Assembly: GCA_003243445.1 (NCBI GenBank) | Contig: QFQQ01000004.1 | Span: 62,001-126,000 of the forward strand | Length of the DNA stretch: 64,000 nucleotides | Direction of reading: 5' to 3' | Source of the DNA: Citrobacter freundii | Lineage (GTDB): Bacteria > Bacteroidota > Bacteroidia > Chitinophagales > Chitinophagaceae | In this document: positions 60,326 through 64,000 of the stretch, piece by piece | Layout: every line of letters starts with the position of its first letter | Numbering within the stretch: position 1 is the stretch's first letter | Made by a program: the position numbers and the translations under genes | The notes under the pieces: model-generated | The model's input: only the letters and a program-made list of their open reading frames with translations | What the model was told of the DNA's origin: nothing | Databases searched by the model: none

Positions 60326-60358
60326 TTAAGAGCGGCTTTGGGGCCGCTCTTCTCGTTA
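60326..60358 (+). terminator. Terminator after the 67-aa gene
   Basis: AAGAGCGGC (60328-60336) pairs perfectly with GCCGCTCTT (60343-60351), loop TTTGGG. Only CTCGTTA follows, so the U-tract is weak. Confidence 0.65.
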
Positions 60359-60465
60359 CACGGATTTTTACGCGGATTCCGCGAATTACGGCCCTGCGGA
60401 TTGGAAATTTGGTCGACTCGGCCAGTGTTTTTTTTGACTTTTGACTTTTTATTTTTGACTTTCAG
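60352..60465. repeat. CGCGGATT and TTGACTTTT repeat words upstream of carB
   Basis: CACGGATTTTTACGCGGATT then CCGCGAATTACGG (60360-60392), and TTTTTGACTTTTGACTTTTT (from about 60432). Both words recur elsewhere: the first after carB (63415-63552) and at 16200, the second at 4989 and 47957. Confidence 0.55.
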
Positions 60466-60528
60466 CCTGCTATCAGTCTTTATCCAAAAAACTTTTCAGT
60501 TACATCCCATCAAACCGCCCGATTCCCT

Positions 60529-60536
60529 TAATTTTG
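60529..60536 (+). promoter_or_regulatory. -7 box upstream of carB
   Basis: TAATTTTG, exact TAnnTTTG match, 52 nt before the carB ATG. The -33 element is not convincing. Confidence 0.45.
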
Positions 60537-60588
60537 CGGAATTTGTTTTGAAAATCCCGGGCTTCCGGATAACCCTTCTTAGTAAAAA

Positions 60589-63414
60589 ATGCCAAAAGAT
60601 ACTTCCATTCGTTCGGTCCTGATCATCGGCTCAGGGCCTATTGTTATTGGTCAGGCTTGTGAATTCGACTATTCCGGCACACAGGCCGCCCGCAGCCTTC
60701 GCGAAGAAGGCGTGAAAGTGTACCTCATCAACAGTAACCCGGCAACGATCATGACCGACCCCATGATGGCCGATAAAGTGTATTTACTTCCACTAACAGT
60801 TGAGAGTATTGAGCAAATTTTGGAAGAAAACCAGATTGATGCTGTTCTGCCGACCATGGGCGGCCAGACTGCACTCAACCTCGCCAAAGAAGCCGAAGAT
60901 CTCGGGATCTGGGAAAAATACAATGTCCGCCTGATCGGTGTTGACATCAAAGCGATCGACAAAGCTGAAGACCGTGAGAAATTCCGCCAGTGGATGATCC
61001 AGCTCGGCGTACCTGTGGCAACCGCGAAAACCGCAAACTCCTTCCTGGAAGGAAAAGAATTTGCCCAGGAGATCGGCTTTCCCCTCGTGATCCGTCCTTC
61101 CTTTACCCTCGGCGGAACCGGCGGTGGTTTTGTACATGATAAAAATGACCTGGATGAAGCGCTGAACCGCGGTCTCCAGGCCTCTCCTATACACGAAGTA
61201 CTGGTTGAACAGGCCGTACTCGGCTGGAAAGAATTTGAGCTTGAACTGCTGCGCGATGCTGCTGACAATGTTTGTATCATCTGTACAGTAGAGAATTTCG
61301 ACCCGATGGGTGTGCATACCGGTGATTCCATCACCGTAGCGCCGGCTATGACGCTCAGCGATACAGCCATGCAGCTGATGCGTAACACAGCGATCATGCT
61401 GATGCGCGACCTCGGTAACTTTGCCGGCGGCTGTAACGTGCAGTTCGCACTGAACCCTGCAACAGAAGAGATCATCGCGATCGAGATCAATCCGCGGGTA
61501 AGCCGCTCTTCGGCGCTCGCTTCCAAAGCAACCGGTTATCCTATCGCCAAGATCGCTGCAAAACTGGCGATCGGCTATAACCTGGATGAACTCGAAAACC
61601 AGATCACTAAAACAACTTCCGCCTATTTTGAACCAGCACTTGATTACGTGATCGTAAAAGTGCCGCGCTGGAACTTCGATAAGTTCAAAGGAGCAAACGA
61701 TACATTAGGCCTTCAGATGAAAAGCGTTGGTGAGGTAATGGCTATCGGCCGCAGCTTTACCGAAGCGATCCAGAAAGCCTGCCAGAGCCTGGAGAACAAC
61801 GCCGTTGGTCTCGGTTATTATGGCAAGAGCATGATGCACGCGGAGGAACTGCTGGAATATATCAAGACTCCGAAATGGGATCGCATCTTCCGTATCAAAG
61901 ATGCACTGATGGCAGGCATCTCTATTGGTACGATCTCCAAAGCAACCAATGGTATTGACCGCTGGTTCATCGCGGAGATCCAGAAGATCTGCAATATCGA
62001 AAAAGAGATTGCGAAATACGACCTCGAAACATTGCCGGTCGAATTGCTGAAAGAAGCAAAGATCAACGGATTCAGCGACGAACAGATCAGCCGCATCCTG
62101 GAACATGGCGATGAAGAGGATGTATATAATAAAAGAAAAGAAGCTGGTATCACCCGTGTATATAAAATGGTAGACACCTGCTCCGCGGAGTTCGAAGCAA
62201 AAACGCCATATTTCTACTCAACTTTCGAAAGCGGTAACTATAACGAAAGCAAGCGTTCCGACAAGAAAAAGATCATCGTGCTTGGTTCAGGTCCGAACCG
62301 TATCGGCCAGGGTATCGAATTCGATTACTGCTGCGTACACGGTCTGCTGGCGATCAAGGAAGCGGGTTATGAAGCGATCATGGTGAACTGTAACCCTGAG
62401 ACTGTTTCTACCGATTTCGATATCGCTGATAAATTATACTTCGAACCGGTTTATTGGGAACATCTCTGGGAGATCATCGAGCATGAGCAACCGGAAGGAG
62501 TGATCGTACAGCTGGGTGGTCAGACCGCATTGAAACTGGCAGAGAAACTCCATAATAAAGGAATTAAGATCATCGGTACTTCTTACGACAGTATGGACAT
62601 TGCGGAAGACCGCGGCCGTTTCAGTGATCTGTTGAAAGAACTGAACATTCCTTATCCTGACTACGGCACAGCATACGATGTGGATGAGGCGGTCTCTGTT
62701 GCCAACAAAGTTGGTTACCCCGTACTGGTGCGTCCTTCCTATGTACTCGGCGGTCAGCGGATGCGGATCGTGATCAACGATGAAGAAGTTGAAAAAGCGG
62801 TAGTGAGCCTGCTGAAACATATTCCGGGCAACAAGATCCTGATCGATCACTTCCTTGACCGTTGCCAGGAAGCAGAAGTGGATGCGATCTTTGACGGAGA
62901 GAACTTTCATGTAATGGGTGTGATGGAACACATCGAGCCCGCTGGTATCCATAGTGGTGACAGTAACGCGGTTTTGCCGGCGTTCAACCTCTCTCCGTTG
63001 GAAGTAACAACCATGGAATACTATTCTGAAAAAATCGCCCGCGCATTGAACATAAAAGGATTGATCAATATCCAGTTTGCGATCAAAGAAGGAAAAGTAT
63101 TTGTGATCGAGGCGAATCCTCGCGCATCACGTACCACACCGTTCATCGCGAAAGCATACCAGATCCCTTATCTCAATGTAGCAACAAAGGTCATGCTTGG
63201 CGCCAACACACTGAAGGATTTCAAATTTGAAAAGAAGTTGAAAGGTTTCGCGATCAAAGAGCCGGTGTTCAGCTTCAATAAATTCCCCGGTGTGAACAAA
63301 GAGCTCGGACCTGAAATGAAATCGACCGGTGAAGCGATCCGTTTTGTAAAAGATCTGAGAGATCCGTATTTCAGACAGCTTTATAAGGATCGTAGCATGT
63401 ACTTATCCAAATAA
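60589..63414 (+). CDS. carB: Carbamoyl-phosphate synthase large subunit, without the C-terminal allosteric domain
   Basis: 941 aa. Two homologous ATP-grasp halves: VLIIGSGPIVIGQACEFDYS and GTQAARSLREEGVKVYLINS (first half) and IIVLGSGPNRIGQGIEFDYC (second), with VIRPSFTLGGTGGGF and VLVRPSYVLGGQRMRIV ATP loops and the oligomerisation domain between. The protein makes carbamoyl phosphate for arginine and pyrimidine synthesis. E. coli CarB has about 1070 residues; the missing part is the MGS-like regulatory domain that binds UMP/ornithine. The stop is followed directly by repeats, with no leftover domain in any frame, so this is a natural short form. ATG at 60589. Confidence 0.97.
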   Translation: MPKDTSIRSVLIIGSGPIVIGQACEFDYSGTQAARSLREEGVKVYLINSNPATIMTDPMMADKVYLLPLTVESIEQILEENQIDAVLPTMGGQTALNLAKEAEDLGIWEKYNVRLIGVDIKAIDKAEDREKFRQWMIQLGVPVATAKTANSFLEGKEFAQEIGFPLVIRPSFTLGGTGGGFVHDKNDLDEALNRGLQASPIHEVLVEQAVLGWKEFELELLRDAADNVCIICTVENFDPMGVHTGDSITVAPAMTLSDTAMQLMRNTAIMLMRDLGNFAGGCNVQFALNPATEEIIAIEINPRVSRSSALASKATGYPIAKIAAKLAIGYNLDELENQITKTTSAYFEPALDYVIVKVPRWNFDKFKGANDTLGLQMKSVGEVMAIGRSFTEAIQKACQSLENNAVGLGYYGKSMMHAEELLEYIKTPKWDRIFRIKDALMAGISIGTISKATNGIDRWFIAEIQKICNIEKEIAKYDLETLPVELLKEAKINGFSDEQISRILEHGDEEDVYNKRKEAGITRVYKMVDTCSAEFEAKTPYFYSTFESGNYNESKRSDKKKIIVLGSGPNRIGQGIEFDYCCVHGLLAIKEAGYEAIMVNCNPETVSTDFDIADKLYFEPVYWEHLWEIIEHEQPEGVIVQLGGQTALKLAEKLHNKGIKIIGTSYDSMDIAEDRGRFSDLLKELNIPYPDYGTAYDVDEAVSVANKVGYPVLVRPSYVLGGQRMRIVINDEEVEKAVVSLLKHIPGNKILIDHFLDRCQEAEVDAIFDGENFHVMGVMEHIEPAGIHSGDSNAVLPAFNLSPLEVTTMEYYSEKIARALNIKGLINIQFAIKEGKVFVIEANPRASRTTPFIAKAYQIPYLNVATKVMLGANTLKDFKFEKKLKGFAIKEPVFSFNKFPGVNKELGPEMKSTGEAIRFVKDLRDPYFRQLYKDRSMYLSK

Positions 63415-63552
63415 ACACGCGGATTTTATTACGCGGATTACGCGAATTAATTTACTATAGAGGAAGGCGTACTATTAAATCGTATAGATTTATGTAGTAC
63501 GCCTTCTCCAGTTGTAGTTTAATTTGCGTAATCCGCGTAATAAAATCCGTGT
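63415..63552. repeat. Nested inverted repeats between carB and the response regulator
   Basis: Outer arms: 63416-63450 (CACGCGGATTTTATTACGCG, GATTACGCGAATTAA) and 63518-63551 (TTTAATTTGCGTAATCCGCG, TAATAAAATCCGTG); nearly perfect pairing. Inner arms: GAAGGCGTACT (63463-63473) with AGTACGCCTTC (63496-63506), perfect. It lies between two convergent genes and would act for both. Confidence 0.8.
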
Positions 63553-63553
63553 A

Positions 63554-64000
63554 TCAGATCTCCACAACCCCATTTTTAATCGCATACATCACCAACCCCA
63601 CGCGGCTATGTACTTTCAGCTTATTGAATAGTGACTGACGGTAATCATCGATCGTTCTTGGGCTCAGGAACATTTTCTCCGCGATCTCTTTGTAGGAAAG
63701 TTCAGAGCAGACCCAGCGGAGGAATTCCCGTTCCTTTTCCTGCAGCACTACTTCCTTTGATGTGGGCTCGGCTTCCTGGTGAAGGCCCATCACCAGTTTG
63801 CCGGAAACATATTCGGAGAGATATACATTTTTGTCAACGATCGAATCCAGGGCTTGTTTCAGCTCACCGGGGTCGGTATTTTTCAGGAGGTATCCTTTTG
63901 CGCCGAGGCGGAACATTTTGATGATCGTCTTTTCATCGCTCAGCATGGAAAGGGCGAGGATCCGTATATGGGGATAGTTTTTGTGAAGCCATTGGGTCGT
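63554..64000 (-). CDS. NarL/LuxR-family response regulator, C-terminal part (5' truncated by window)
   Basis: 149 codons are visible; the frame remains open to the window edge, upstream of the ATG at 63946. The visible receiver part (TQWLHKNYPHIRILALSMLS, DEKTIIKMFRLGAKGYLLKN) contains the switch region and the conserved lysine of the YLLKN loop. The LuxR helix-turn-helix follows at EKEREFLRWVCSELSYKEIA, EKMFLSPRTIDDYRQSLFNK, LKVHSRVGLVMYAIKNG. It would bind DNA as a phosphorylated dimer. The cognate sensor kinase is probably just outside the window. Confidence 0.92.
   Translation of the reverse strand, partial: TTQWLHKNYPHIRILALSMLSDEKTIIKMFRLGAKGYLLKNTDPGELKQALDSIVDKNVYLSEYVSGKLVMGLHQEAEPTSKEVVLQEKEREFLRWVCSELSYKEIAEKMFLSPRTIDDYRQSLFNKLKVHSRVGLVMYAIKNGVVEI

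Noticed and set aside
60669..61526. 285-codon minus-strand frame inside carB
   Set aside because: Antisense shadow of a strongly conserved gene, serine-rich composition typical of reverse frames.
63400..63420. Frameshift or premature stop in carB
   Set aside because: No remnant of the C-terminal domain is found after the stop; the repeat begins directly, so the short form is natural.

Overview
The window reads as a chromosomal segment of a Bacteroidota bacterium, most likely a Chitinophagales/Chitinophagaceae member. Evidence: a SusC/SusD pair, a PorZ-like type IX secretion protein beside recO, DUF1501/DUF1800 and DUF5777/DUF6934-type proteins, a CarB lacking the C-terminal regulatory domain, almost no Shine-Dalgarno sequences, and repeated matches to the Bacteroidota -7 promoter box TAnnTTTG. 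I see no rRNA, tRNA, insertion sequence, prophage or CRISPR array. The left edge cuts a POT transporter and the right edge cuts a LuxR-type response regulator.

Layout. 1-4.9 kb: three peptide transporters in a row (POT, POT, OPT). 5-9.8 kb (minus): DUF1501/DUF1800 pair, two paralogous outer-membrane proteins, a lipoprotein cytochrome c. 10-16 kb: serS, a small conserved protein, a periplasmic cyclophilin, an ORF6N DNA-binding protein, a TonB-type receptor. 16.4-22.9 kb: gcvH, an ECF sigma/RskA anti-sigma pair, VanZ-like protein, prfA, an amidohydrolase, recO. 23-28 kb: porZ and an MMPL/RND transporter. 28.6-34 kb: susC-susD-lipoprotein operon. 34-43 kb: tlpA-like gene, gatB, a double-PDZ protein, a 41-aa membrane sORF, alaS, an M23 peptidase, a MerR regulator. 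43-51.5 kb: thioredoxin-like protein, MscS channel, propeller-like protein, lpxH, GGCT-like protein, lutC-like protein, ftsH, rsfS, birA. 51.6-53.6 kb: an ECF sigma factor overlapping a protein with an inner-membrane helix, a 180-residue linker and an outer-membrane barrel. 53.7-64 kb: DUF6934 pair, SprB-repeat cytochrome, DUF5777 protein, bcp, a second M23 protein, a small membrane protein, carB, a response regulator.

The most notable protein system is the sigma/trans-envelope pair at 51658-53572. The cytosolic N-terminus would hold the sigma factor and the C-terminal barrel would sit in the outer membrane, so one polypeptide could carry an outer-membrane signal to transcription. It matches the recently described dual-membrane-spanning anti-sigma idea from Bacteroides.

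The most notable non-coding signal is a set of intergenic islands, each built from one short degenerate word repeated directly in one arm and inverted in the other, giving long imperfect hairpins. Words include GGTTCCAGAGG (six sites, four sharing a conserved core in both orientations), AAAGTAAAAAGT, CGCGGATTACG, CGCAGAT, GCCGACGG and GATGTTCGATG. Other signals: a helically phased 10-11 bp array at 55.7 kb, promoters placed so close to start codons that leaderless mRNAs are predicted, and a palindrome over the start codon of the ORF6N gene.
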